Assembly: GCF_047495875.1 (NCBI RefSeq)
Contig: NC_092458.1
Coordinates: forward strand, 107,634,227-107,698,226
DNA: 64,000 nt
Source of the DNA: Pithys albifrons albifrons
Taxonomy: Eukaryota; Chordata; Aves; Passeriformes; Thamnophilidae
Direction of reading: 5' to 3'
Positions 1 through 12,413 of the stretch are shown piece after piece; within the stretch, counting starts at the first letter, position 1, and every line of letters starts with the position of its first letter. Position numbers and translations under genes: made by a program. The notes beneath the pieces are model-generated. The model saw only the letters and a list, made by a program, of their open reading frames with translations, did no database searches and was not told the DNA's origin.

Positions 1-3000
1 AAAGTGTGATGAGGGAATATTTGTATAAATAAATTTCTAGGGTTTTTGTCTTGTGTAGCTATTTGGAACTCTGCCGTTTCATTCAAGAAAATATCTGTGA
101 ATCCTAAAAACTTATTGAATGATTATCCATCTAGAGTAGCAAAACTCTAGAAAATTAGAGATGAGATAAAAATGAAATTAGAAGTGAGACATCAAAGTCA
201 AGGCAATATTTAATTCTTAAGGACATATGCAGAAAAGGCAGGACTTGTTTATGAACCAACACAAGGTATAGACTGAACATAGAATTGTATTTTTATTAAC
301 AATTTAAACACATCCGTTCCTTTAAAAAAAAAAAAAAAGACAAAACAACCAGAGATTCTGAGTCAACACCAAGGTGGTGTTATGCACAGTGAAAGGCTAG
401 ATCTAATCCCAGAGTGGATCTTGGACCTTACCAATGCTAGTAAAGAATGTGGGGGTTTTTTCAGTAACATTTTAATCAACACTACAAGTGTACTATGATT
501 TCAGTTTTCTTACTTTTTTTTCTCTTCTATGTGGTCTGAAAAATACACAGTAACTTTTGAGCAGATCCGTTCTGTTCGGCTTCACCAAGCAAATTGCACT
601 GTAATAGCATCTATTTGATCTTTCAGTACCTAAAAACTGCCTAGAGGCTACATGTTTCACTTCATTTCGTTGGATCAAAGAGAGGGAAGTCCAGGGTTTT
701 CAAAGCACATCCAGACTCCAAGTGGGGAAAAGTGCTCTTTTGATTTCAACCATCCAGAACAAGCAGTGCAGATTTAGTTTGAACCCCATTAGTCACCACA
801 CTCTCTTCCATTTAATAGTCAATGATTTTCTTTCCAAAGTAGTAGGGTTATAAATTTGGCACAGACAGTTCACTATTACACTCTGTAAATGTTTAACAAA
901 GTTCATATAAATATAGGTTTGATTTTAATTACATCTTGGTTCTATGCACAATTTTTTCCTAGTGAAGAAACAGATTTTGGTGAGAGGAAGATGTATTCAT
1001 GATGTGCTCTCTTCCTGAGGCTGTTAACTTGAGAAGACTGTAGTTCCCAGTGCAATAAAATCCAACTAGAATATTGTCATATAAGTCTGCTTTGCAGTAG
1101 TGGTGGAAGTAGGAGTAGTAATTGCTCTCTCCTGTAAGGTCTGGGTGTTACCTTTGGAAGCAAACCTTGGGAAAGCTCTGTCAATTGTTGCAACTCTAGA
1201 AACAGTCATAGTTGAACCTGAATCTGAAAGAAAAGAGCTTTTTTTTAACCCAATATCAATTTTTGCAATGAGAAACCTTAAGACACCTAAAAGAACAATG
1301 GAAGAAAACAGACTGTGTAGAAGATGGTCTTTCCTCTGTTTTGCTTCCAATCTTCTAAAAAATGTCTAGATTTTATAGGTGAATTTTCAGTAGTGAGAAG
1401 CTATGGCGATTTTTTAAACTAAAACAATATTTCAAACAATAACTATCTACTGAAAAGTTCAGCCAACAATGTTGTCCTTTAAAAAGCTGAAAAAATCATG
1501 AGAAATTAAGCTCCAGTAAACTGCTCTACTTTGTCAGAAAGATGACGTGGATGATCTAATACAACTCCAATTTGAGCACAATTGTGGCTACTGCTCTTCG
1601 AGTACATTCAGTTGACCTTTTGCGGTTACTGCATCATGCAGTACATTTTAGCTGCTTAAAAAGCCAAAATATCCATAACTGACCAATAATTTTTAGGAAA
1701 ATAAACATCCAATAGATTTTTCATTGAGATCAAGGACATATTAATACTGTGCTGTAAATATCCATGGTCTTTCAAATCAGTTTGAAATAACTACTGCCAT
1801 TCCTTCATCCACTTATTTATTTGTTTATTTATTTATTTATTTGCTTTGAGCGTTTGCAAAAGTGCTTCTTTGTTGTTTTGAGCTGTCTGCTGCATTTCCT
1901 TTCTAGGTTTAACCTATTTCTGTTCAACGGGTACGAGGGACACACATGCAGCATAACCCTTACAACAGTATACTTTGGAAAATGAGTCATCCATAAGAAA
2001 AGTAACAGAATTTTACATATGTAATTAGACAATTAAATAGCAGCCAGAAGAGGGTAATTTCCAGACACTGAGGAGTAACACCTGCACATCTGAACAACTG
2101 CTCTTCATCCCATGAATTTCTTGAGAGTCTGCTCTAGTTCAGTCATTTAGCAAATGAGTTAATCACTCAGCCCTTCCTACTGGTTTTACAAGAGAGGATG
2201 ACTTAACTGACCTCAACTATGTAGCTAGAGCAACTTCTCATGAATAACTTGCTTCTTTGTGAACTGTGTTCCCTTTGCCTCCTTTTAATCCATCACTTCA
2301 ACACTCTGAGTTCTCTGGGAATTAAAAACTGCCACTGAACAATCAAAAAATGCATTTGAATAAAATTATTTATTTACAGAAGAAAAAAAAATCTTTGCTT
2401 CACTATCTCCCACTTCATCTTATCTGACTTGCCCCTGAACTGCAGCTATGGTGCAATGTAATGTATAGACACAAGGCAGCCTTTAATCCAGGCATGGAAT
2501 TCAGATAAAATCTGCCCCTGTGTTTTTCTAGTTTCATGTAGCTCTATTCCTCTTGAGTCAGTACATATCCATTTACATATCTGGACACGGTGTTATGTAT
2601 TTGCTGGACATTTATACATGATAAAATGCCCCCATAAGGTATGCAAGCAGATGTTAAAGTGCTCAGTCCAGTCTTTAAATTGTTCATGGACACCCTCATC
2701 TGAGCTTCAGGACAGGTTGTTTCCTTAAATGCTCATAGTGACTTTCTTCAAGGTATTGAAAATCTGGGATGTAACAAGTTAAGTTTCGGTATTAATTTTT
2801 TTCAGACTGCTTGTCTTAACCTAAAATGCTACTGGAAATTTTTCTTGGCATAATAGATTAAGTAATTTCCTTCTCTCTCCCACCCCACTCAAAATATGAA
2901 TGCTGAAATAAGAGTAATGTTTTTTATTTTTTCTGATGGTATCCAGGACACCTTTCTTGATCTCTGTTTTCCAGTAGTTTCATCATCTAGATATGGATTA

Positions 3001-5514
3001 CAGCAGCCTGCCTTTACTAAAGTAACCATATACCAAAAAGCTGTAAAGGTTAAAAGAAAAAAAAAAGGAAAAAAAAAGATAATATTGGATTTCAAGAAAA
3101 TGAATGTGAAAGGTAATATCTCTCTCTTTATCACACTTTAGTCTCATGTTAAATGAAAGCAGATGTGCACTCATAGTCCAGTCTAAAGATCAGTAAGGTC
3201 AGGAGGGTCTTTGGTAGTTTCTGTGAGCTTTTGTTCATAGTTTCTCAATTAGACTATTTCTAATGGGCTAAGTCTAGGGACCTGGACAACATTTTGGACC
3301 GGAGAATTGTGGCAAATATGCTTTATACCACAAAGTATAAACAAATTGTGAAATCATTTAACCATCCAACCCTGCAGCTGTGCAGCAATTTAGGCAACTG
3401 CTCTCAGCATCACTGAGAGCAACCTCTAAGGCTGCTGCAAGACTGCTGGCCCTCCCAGACTTGGGTCCCAACATCTCATTGAAATGTTATGACCTACAAT
3501 AGTAATAAATTACTTCATATCCAAAAAGCTTATATTGTAATTAGAGTTCCAGTTTGTGACAGGTGGGGTAGTCCATAATCTCATATGATATATTATTTTA
3601 TCAAACTACACACTTTCTTATAATCAGTATGCATTTGATTATCTGAAAGTGTAATATTTTCATTTGCATCTGATTTTTGTATCTAATTAGCCAAACCAGT
3701 GACAAGTCAGTAGATTTATGTCTTTATAACACTTGCTTTGCCTGCTTCCTTTTGATCTCCTGGGCCAGGTGTTGCGTTCTGGAGGAACAATGAATGTCTC
3801 TATATGGGCTTCTTTATGTTTCTTTATATTTATTTTGATGTTAGGCTTGCTACCTATCCTCTCGCTCTTTTGTCAAGCTATCACTCCTTTTGCTTCATAG
3901 AAGTTTCCATTAATAACATTTAAGAGGTTATAATTTTGAACTGTCAGGTTAATACGGATAAGAATGGTAAACAAATCTTTGAAAACAGCAATAGAGAGCT
4001 CCAGGTCCAGAGGACTGGACATGCCACTATTTCCTGGGAAAGAGTGGTAACAGGAGACAGGATTAGAAGAGAAATAGTATAGTCAAAGTTTCAGCTTATA
4101 GTAAATACTTCCAGCACTGAAAACCTGAATGGGGAGGAGTCACTATGCAGTATGAATCCATGACAGAGACTTTTTTTTTAAGGTTTGGCAGTGTATAGTT
4201 TATAGGGCAAATCTTGATAAAAGATTCATGTGTTTACTAAGATAATTTGCATCTTAGTCTTGCCTTGCAGTACACATTCAGTTCTGATTTTACAGAAATC
4301 CTGTCAGTCTATGAGGATTCTATTGCTGTTTTAATTAGCTATACAGATTGATCATACACAGTTTTCAATAACTGTTTGGTGCTTAACTTGGTTTGCTTAA
4401 TTGCATTTAGCCAGGTATATTGCTTGGAATTGCTTTTGTTATCCCAGTGGTGATTATCTCTTTTAGTGAAAATCTTTGTGAGTAGTGACATAAGATGTCT
4501 GACAGTCATTTTCCATCACAATATGTGAAAGCAGAGGCACATTTTTCACAAAACTGATTATCTAAAGTCTAAGAGATAGCTATGTATTTTGACAGGATTG
4601 CTATGTTCTCCTCTAAAAAACAGAGCTAGTCCCATGGCTGATACATATAAAAAATTGTCATATTTAAATACATTATCTTTTTTTTAATCTCAACCATATT
4701 TTCTTTTCATTTGACAAATAATTTACACAAAACCAAAATACAAGCTGATTTTACAAATGTTCCATATATAAAGAATATAATTTGAAAATAGCTTAGAATT
4801 TGGAAACAGGGAGTTTTGAAACATTGCATCTTAAGAAATCAGTAAGACAAAAGGGAAGCCAGGTATAATGACTGTAGAAATCTCAGTGTGGTCATATTTA
4901 TTACAGAAAATGAAGTCACAGAAGAGGTTTGTTCTTATTATACAGCTGGACATGAAATTCAACTTCTTGGTGAGGCATAATGGGTACATGAAAGGTAAAT
5001 TTCCATATTAAAATTTTTAGGTTTGTTGCATTTAAGATACATATATTGGCTTTCCAAATTATCGGCATGAGTTTTAAAAATGTCCATTTCAAAATGCTCT
5101 TAGTTTTAAATCTAAGAAGAGCCAACTGAATATTGTCACAAGCTAGAAATGTCTATAAGTGAGGCTATGCATGATGAAAAGATAAGCCCCCAAGCCAGCC
5201 ATATATTAGGCATTTGAAAGTTAATTGTTTAATAACTGAGTTTCAATCTTTCATTCAACATACGAAGATTGCAAGAAGAGCTTGTTGGTTTTTGGGGTTT
5301 TTTCCCCCCCTGTCTGCAGGTTGCAGATGCAGATTAACAGGTTACTTGAAAAACTAGTGCCAGGTTGATTCATGTGTGTATAGATGACCAACCTTATTGC
5401 CCTGGGAACTCCTCGTAAATAATATACTAGAGTAAACTCATGCCATAAACCTACCCATTCTTTTTATGGCCCCAGTCTGGTATTGCTTTCAATAGTCAGA
5501 ATACATGCAGCTGT
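1..5514. other. Gene-less AT-rich unique DNA
   Basis: No recognisable gene, RNA or transposon is visible in this stretch. It contains short A-rich runs (about 326-340 and 3055-3080) and one TTTA microsatellite. Between 1066 and 1369 both strands are open for 89-94 codons, but neither product resembles a protein I know; the minus-strand frame contains a splice-flanked 72-base segment treated under findings. Confidence 0.6.
1812..1842. repeat. (TTTA)n microsatellite
   Basis: About seven TTTA units with one TTTG interruption. A-rich tetranucleotide repeats of this kind are common in vertebrate noncoding DNA. Confidence 0.9.
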
Positions 5515-5634
5515 TGGCAGTTCAAGAAACTTTTGGACAATGCTCTCAGGCCTGGGTTTTCCTGTACAGAACCAGGAGCTGGACTTTGATGATCCCTGTG
5601 GGTCCCTTCCAGCTCAGGATATTCTATGATCCAG
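5515..5634 (+). mobile_element. CR1 LINE 3' fragment
   Basis: This is the 3' end of a chicken-repeat-1 type non-LTR retrotransposon. It reads through the characteristic landmarks: a 'caagaa..tttggacaatgctctcagg' stretch, then 'ccaggagctggac', 'gatgatccctgtgggtccc' and a terminal 'attctatgat'. These are the last 120 bases of a CR1 subfamily whose end uses 'cttccagctcaggat'. It is 5'-truncated, as most CR1 copies are, and carries no part of the reverse transcriptase frame. The 77-codon plus frame and the 137-codon minus frame across it are shadows of the repeat. Confidence 0.8.
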
Positions 5635-7099
5635 AACTGTTTACAGGAGTGCAAAGACAAAGTTATCTTGCAGCACACGGTAAGCACTGCAAACACTTGT
5701 TGATATCCGTTGGTGATGGGGCACTTCATAAATATTAAACCTCTGCTGCAGTTAAGTTTGTGTCTTCCAGGATGATGAAAACTACTTTGTAAATATTTTA
5801 CTTTTCTTAAAGACTTGCTCCAAGTTACAAAATGTTTAAGTTTGAAGCATAAGGGCTTCAATAAATAGCTAAGTATTTTTACTTTACTAAATCTTTCTTT
5901 ATTTTTCAAAGTTGGAAGAGAAAATGTGTAATAAAGCTTACTTTATAATTTGGATGAATTCTCTAGGGAACTATGATACAGGTTTATTGAGAAATATATA
6001 GGTTATACAAGCAGATATTTGTACTCTAAAGTTGTTTTTCTTGCCAACCTCAGTTTCTAGGGCTCAATAAACTTTAATTTTTAAAGCTCTAACTCCAGAT
6101 CCTGTTATTAGGAGTAAGTGTTCTATTCTTTCAAGTTTAAGATGGCTGGTTTATAATCTCTTTACAGATTGCCCATTCTTGGCAGAAGTAGGTTAGAGGA
6201 TTGAAATTGCATTGTTAAATGTTTAATAATGTTGGGATCACTCTCCAAATTTGTTATTTTTCTTTGTTTGTTGAAGCTGGACTTGATGTAGGGAAAAGAC
6301 ATTAAAACACTAAGGCAGGTCTCTGTATATCCTTTGTAGAGAGGAAGAGGAATTTGATTTACTATTTCCTCTGTAATTGTACACTGCTGAAAAATACTTA
6401 GGGCAGAGTCAAAGAAAATGACACGTGAACTATTGTCAGGCAGATAGTCTTTGCCTAATACTCTACTGTTTAATTGAGTTTTGACCAGTTGTGTATTCCC
6501 AAAACATAGTTTTTCCCTGTTTGTGAACTGCTGTGTTACATCCTGTCTAAAAGCTCTAGCATCATTATTTACTATTTTACTAATTGCGAGTGTGAGAGGC
6601 TTGCAAGGGAGAGGTATTTTCTTCCTAGACTTTTACTGACACTCCCAAGGCAGAAGCTCCACACTTTTCCTGTTCTTTTCATCGAGATCTTTGTGGATCA
6701 GACTGAGGGTGAGGTCCTGAGGAGAGTGACCTCAGAGATGGATGTGTAATTCCACTACTACTGGTGGCTGTGACAGTGAGAATTCTTGAAAAAGTATTTG
6801 TCTTTAAATCTCTCTGGTCAAATAAATTAGCCAGAATTCATGTAATTCCAGAACTTTACACTGTATGAAACAGTATTCCATTGGTAACATGAAAACCAAT
6901 AAGTCAGAGGGAGAGGTCTTGGGGATCATGAACAGTTCCCAATCGGATCACTTAGATGAGCATCTCCTAAAAAGGTTTTCTTTCAGAAAGCATCCAGATG
7001 CCTCTTACATTTTCAATGTTTCTCTGTGTTACATTTATTCCTAAATTAAAGGAAAATTCTGGTAATACAGTGTTACCTTGTGCTAAGGACTAATACCTT

Positions 7100-7170
7100 G
7101 TTCAAATCTTGCTCCATGTGTGTAATCCTGGACAAACCAGTTAGTCTCCCCTTGTCACCCGTAAGTCAAC
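7100..7170 (+). mobile_element. MIR-like SINE relic
   Basis: The segment follows the MIR core pattern: 'tgtgtaatcctggacaaaccagttag' matches the consensus stretch for 'tgtgaccttgggcaagtcacttaa', followed by a pyrimidine-rich 'tctcccc' part. It is short and heavily diverged, as expected of an element that stopped moving before birds diverged. The identification is from memory of the consensus. Confidence 0.35.
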
Positions 7171-9724
7171 TTCTCATGAGGTTAGAATCATAAGAGACTT
7201 GGAAATAAAGAACTTGGGTACTAAGGTTTTCAGGAATACAAACATTAAAAAGCATTTGCTGGAAAAAACTTCACAGTTCCACCACTGCACAGAATGATTT
7301 GTATCATACAGCTCTTTTGTGTTTTTAAACAAAGCCAAATGGCAGAGCTCAGCTGAGTGGAAAAATCTCTGCTATGGTCTGTACTCATCCATCATCCCTG
7401 AGAGTGGCAGGAGAGCAAATCCCACCCCCCAAAAATGTCACTACATCATTTTCTATCCTTCAATCCCTTTGGCAAGGCAGAGGGCATTTGAAATCACTTA
7501 TGCAGGACATTGGCCTTGGTTGGCTTGCCCCAACCTCATGACCCTAACACAGTTCAGAGTTTTGGGTTCAGGAGATCATTATTCCTACCTTCCGAGCCAT
7601 GTTATTCATACAGTTTTATTATGTTGGTATATATCTGTGGAATTGTACTTTCTCAGTAACATCTACATTTCAGTGAGGATTATTTTTACCTCTCTAAATG
7701 TTTAGAGAGTAGAGAGCAAATTGTGTCCTTTTCTCCTTTTTTTTTAATTATTGCTTCTCTTTCTGCTAGACATTGTAAATTAGAATTATATTGTTTACCA
7801 ATAAGCACTATGATGAAATTTGTGGAGGAAAACCATTTTGTCAAGAGAAGGTTTAGGGAAAAACACAGACACGCCTTAACCACCATTTCTGTTACACATC
7901 TTGTGTGTCTCTGGGTTAATTTATGAGTCCTTTTTCTCTTTGTTTACAACTCAGTTTTACATGGAAAATGCTTACACTAGGGGACATTTGTACATAAATT
8001 ATGCTGCTTAAGTTTTGGCTTTCTGTAAACACAAAAATTACTACCAGAATTAGCAATTCCACTCCTGAATACACAATGCAGATGCATTGCACACAAGAAT
8101 GTTGCTTATTAAATTAACATTAAAGGCAATTATCTCTGGTATTTCTCTGAAGATTTTGGAACACAATGTAATAATAGCTTATTTTCTCCTTTAAATTTAG
8201 TGTGGCCCACTTAGTCTGACAATGTATAGAACTATGTGAGAAAACATGACTTGTCCTTCTCATAAAGACCTTCTGCCATGTCCTGATTTCATTTAAAGTG
8301 TCATTATGTTTGAAAGTGCTAGCTAAAATGTTCTGAAAATTCATTGCAAGAAAGTTGGGAGAGATTTACTGTCAGATGACAGGATTCAATTGAGAGCAAG
8401 ACTCCTCCCTTCTTTCAGTATTTTAGCATATATTTCTAATGTGATTGGTTTTAATCCTAGTCAAGAAAAAAATACATGAACTTGGGAGAATGCAAGTTGG
8501 TGGGGCATGTTCTGTAAGAAGCAAGAAAGATGCATGCAGCTCTATATGGCCTGGCAGTTCAGGGAGATGTACTTGGCAGGGCTTTTTACAGCTCTGGAAA
8601 AGTGTGTTCTTTGTATAGACATCTGCTCTGTGCCTATATTCTAATTTATTTTGGAGCTGAAGTACTGGCCAGCATATGGGCAGGGGAACTGGTGTGCCTG
8701 AGGTTGCTTTCCTGAGGCTGCATGTGGAGAGGGAAAGATGAGGAGGAGGTTTCCTCACCCCTTTCCACAAACAAGAGAGGGTGGGAAAAGTGCCCCAGGT
8801 TGGTTTGAGGAATCATTGGTTGTGTTGTGGTTTGTTTTGGTTTTGATTAGTTGTGAGGCTGCTCATTTTTTTTTCTTGTTTTTTTTTTTTCCTTTTTGTA
8901 ATCTGAATATATTTCTCTCATTAATTCAGGCCCTCCTCAGCCCCAAATATTTATGCACTCTACAAAGTCTTCTCCTGACTGAAATATTGTGGAAGTATTA
9001 GATAACTTGGATGTCTGTTTTCAGGCCAAAATCAGCTGCAGAAAATATAGGAAGATTGAATCAAATTATTTATTCATTAGAAGTCAAGGAAAAGCAACAG
9101 GAGTAGTTTTTAAACTGAATCATTTAAGGGCAAATTTTGTATGTTTCCCAAGGACCCTTATGCCTATAAATAATTCATGTCCTTGTATGTTTTATATTTC
9201 TTTCTCTGAAAATGCTTTTTTTTATGACCGGGTCACATGGTCAGAGTTATCCTTTAATGTATTTTCTCACTTTATCATTTTCCCATTTTGCTGAAGAATA
9301 CATTAGCCTTTGCTACTTACCCTTGAAACATCTACTTTTTGCAGCAGGCTTTGAAGGGAAAATGAGTATTGAAATGTTAGTTGCATCCCACATACTTGGG
9401 GACAAAATTTTAACTGAAAGATTGAAAATGTTCAGAAAAAAATTTGTCTCTTCTGACTTACAAGCAATTTCTTAAAATGCCAACTATGTTAACTTTATAT
9501 ATTAAAACCAAAGTTCAGTAACTGATACATCTCAGATCATTTGCAGATCTGTGAATTCAGGATTGTGAAACTGTTCTACAATATTTTCTCCCATGGCTGA
9601 ATTTTTACTTATTTCTTATGTTCTGTAGCAAGGCATAAAAATACCTATGTAATTAGTGTGAAGTTTTACAGAGAAACTTCAAGATTAGTGGACCAAAACT
9701 AAATTTCAAACCATCCCAAAATAT

Positions 9725-9754
9725 GTATCCAAACTGAACGTATCCAAACTGAAC
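9725..9754. repeat. Perfect tandem duplication of a 15-mer
   Basis: The 15 bases 'gtatccaaactgaac' occur twice head to tail with no mismatch (9725-9739 and 9740-9754). This looks like a recent small duplication, probably replication slippage. Confidence 0.95.
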
Positions 9755-9934
9755 ACTTTTAACTCTTTTTAGGCTACTGAAGTCTTGAAAACAGATCAGT
9801 CTTTATTCCATCCCTTTTTCTGGGACAAGACTCCTACTGACATTGAAGGACGCCTCAGTGGTGACTTCACCATTAGTCCCTCTAGGAAGATGGACTATTC
9901 AGAGGAATTAAAAGTATTCCCTTTTATGTATGCA

Positions 9935-9959
9935 TATTTATTTATTTATTTATTTATTT
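9935..9959. repeat. (TTTA)n microsatellite
   Basis: About six uninterrupted TTTA units. Simple repeat with no associated transposon that I can recognise. Confidence 0.95.
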
Positions 9960-10479
9960 CAACAGTGCTGCCTTTCCAGCCTCAGGAGAGTTTTCCTACA
10001 TTAATTGCCTCTGTGCTTAGATGCCTCCAATTATTAACCTGCAGGTGTCTCTAATCACTGCATATTCCCTTTGGGTTTAGGTTGAGGGCTATTAGCTATG
10101 GTGCTTAAATACAACACACATTATGTGGGTTTTGTTTACTGTTTTATCCCTGAATTCGGCCTCAAAGATGCCAGAAAACAGTCATCAGCAACCACTTCTT
10201 TCCACTCCTGCAGTGCCTTGGATTGTATTTTCCTCCTTCCTTTCTTTCTCAGGGAAATATTTGAAGACAATATGAAGTCTAAAGCAAGAAGTTTTCCAAA
10301 CACTGTTCCATATTATTGAACTTGGAACATAGTGTGACCATTCAACACTTCTGCTTTCCAAAGTGATAAAAATCCCACTTGGGGAACCTACATAGTTTTA
10401 CTAAAACTGCTGAGCTGAGATACTTGAAAATATAAGGAAGCAGTGGACTCTGTCTTCATTTGTATGGGGTTATCATGAC

Positions 10480-10720
10480 TTGCTCAGCAGTAAAATTGTA
10501 TCTAATTATGTTGGTACTAGACTGAATCTCTTTTAATTGATTAATTGTAATTCACGTGTAGATTAACAGCTTTTAAAGGTCAAAACCTTTCAAATTGCAA
10601 TGAGTACTTGTTTATCTCTGCCTGTGCTGTGTAAACCTGGGATTCTATTGCAGTCTGAAAGTGACACCATAATTACAGATTTGGAGGCCGAGAAAAATTG
10701 ATTAGGTTTGTTCTCCCAAG
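10480..10720. promoter_or_regulatory. Candidate conserved noncoding element
   Basis: No protein is encoded here, but binding-site-like words are dense. A run of overlapping TAATT/ATTA homeodomain cores lies at 10531-10552. A perfect CACGTG E-box lies at 10553-10558. An inverted repeat AAAGGT-caaa-ACCTTT at 10575-10590 contains an AGGTCA nuclear-receptor half-site. The surrounding sequence looks like vertebrate developmental enhancers in style, but AT-rich DNA produces ATTA cores by chance. The call is an inference; cross-species conservation cannot be seen from one sequence. Confidence 0.2.
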
Positions 10721-12371
10721 GCTGGTTGGGAACAAAGGAACTGGGTCTGGTTATTCTTCTCCCTCATGAAAAGCATGAGCCTTGACTGTATTTTAGAGCA
10801 CAAGACTGTGACAGCCCAAGGTGTTTCAGAAGAGAACAAGCACTGTTTAAATACAAGACATTGTTGATTATGAGGCTGTCACTCTGCATACAAATATATA
10901 TTCTTTCTTTAAATTATGAATAGCATGATGTGCTGGTGTTATTACTTTCTAAACAAGACACTTAATGATGCAAAATTAGTTAAACAATGTTTAATACTCC
11001 ACTATACTTTGTTCTTCCTTTTCCTCAGGTGCTAAAAGAGAACACTATTTTTCGCGCAAAGTGGTTGAATAAAACATGTTATTTTCATCTACTGGAAATA
11101 TCTCCAATGTTTTCTACACTCTACAATCAGCATGCGATTTTTATCACAATTTTTAAAGTGCTGTAATTGAGAGGAAAAAAATGAAAAATACAAAAGTTTT
11201 CACTCATTATAGAAATGAAAATACATTTTTCACAATAGGAAATATGCCATTCTAAAAGTACTTATTCTTTCTACTTTGAGGAGCTGATATAGGAAAACAG
11301 CACCTTGTTGTTGCTAGCTATTTGATATGTCTCATGATAAAATTAGCATTCTACATTTTTGAGGGATTGTTTTCATGACCCCTCATTTTCTGCTGAAATA
11401 GAGAAAATATAAAGCTTAAGAATGTTGTTCTCTTTACACAAAATGAAAAGCCTCTTTGGAACACTGCTATTTCTTTGCTAATTTGCCAACAGAAACTGAA
11501 TAATACCCATTCCTGAAATATTTTTTTTGCATAAGAAAAAAAATTAAGGGCATGGTGAAAGTCACTTGATTTGGGGTGTGCAATGAAGAGCAATTTCTTA
11601 ATGCAATTTCTCAGACAAAAGAGAAAACAGAGATCAAACAGGCTCAAGTACTTGTGTACTCATCTGTATATATATACTTTTTGAGCCAAGTACTTTAGGA
11701 AAGGACTTGAAAGGTATCAAGATTCATCCCTGTTAGATTGGGTTTATTACAGACAGGTGTCTATAAACAAGTTAGACTCTAATGCTAAAAAACACCTTTG
11801 ATGGTATCTTAGTCTCACTGAATTTGATGTCAATTTTCAAAATTTAAAAAAAATCATAAGGAGCAATGTTAGTCAGTGGGAAGGTGGAACAGAATGAATA
11901 AATACAACTTTCAAGAGTAGGAGAGGTTGAGAAAGAACACAATAGCAGTGAAGTCTATGTAAAGCTATTTAAATGGTTTTTCAGAACAGGAGATATTGTG
12001 AAGACTCCTATCACTCAGAGATTGAGAAAAGATGAAACATTAATAACAGAGGAAATGATCAATATCAAAGTGAGTTTTGGCACGGTTAGTCAATTTAACA
12101 AAGTCTGAAGGATTTTATTTGGAAGATATCCCTAAACAGTAGAAAAATACTCATAAAAATTAACTACACATGTTTGCATTCACTGCACAGAGAACTAAAG
12201 AGAACAAAAGACACACATGAACCACAAGTCATTCATGAGTTTGTACTCCATTTATTTCTGAGTGTTATGAGGATAGTCAGCAGTGCATTGTCAGCTCACA
12301 TTTTGGAGGGAGAAGATACTGCCAACTCACCAAAAGAGATCCAAAAATACCCAATCAAACAAAAAAATACT

Positions 12372-12413
12372 GGGGGGAAGGGGGAAAGGGGGGGGGGAGA
12401 AAAGAAAGTGGGG
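12372..12413 (+). repeat. G-rich purine tract, G-quadruplex capable
   Basis: Runs of six, five, ten and four G occur at 12372-12377, 12380-12384, 12388-12397 and 12410-12413, separated by A-rich spacers. The first three runs alone can supply four G-triplets with short loops, so the plus strand could form a quadruplex. No gene or promoter is recognised beside it. Confidence 0.7.

Noticed and set aside
5496..5909. 137-codon minus-strand frame
   Set aside because: Half of it is antisense to a CR1 3' end and the rest has no recognisable features.
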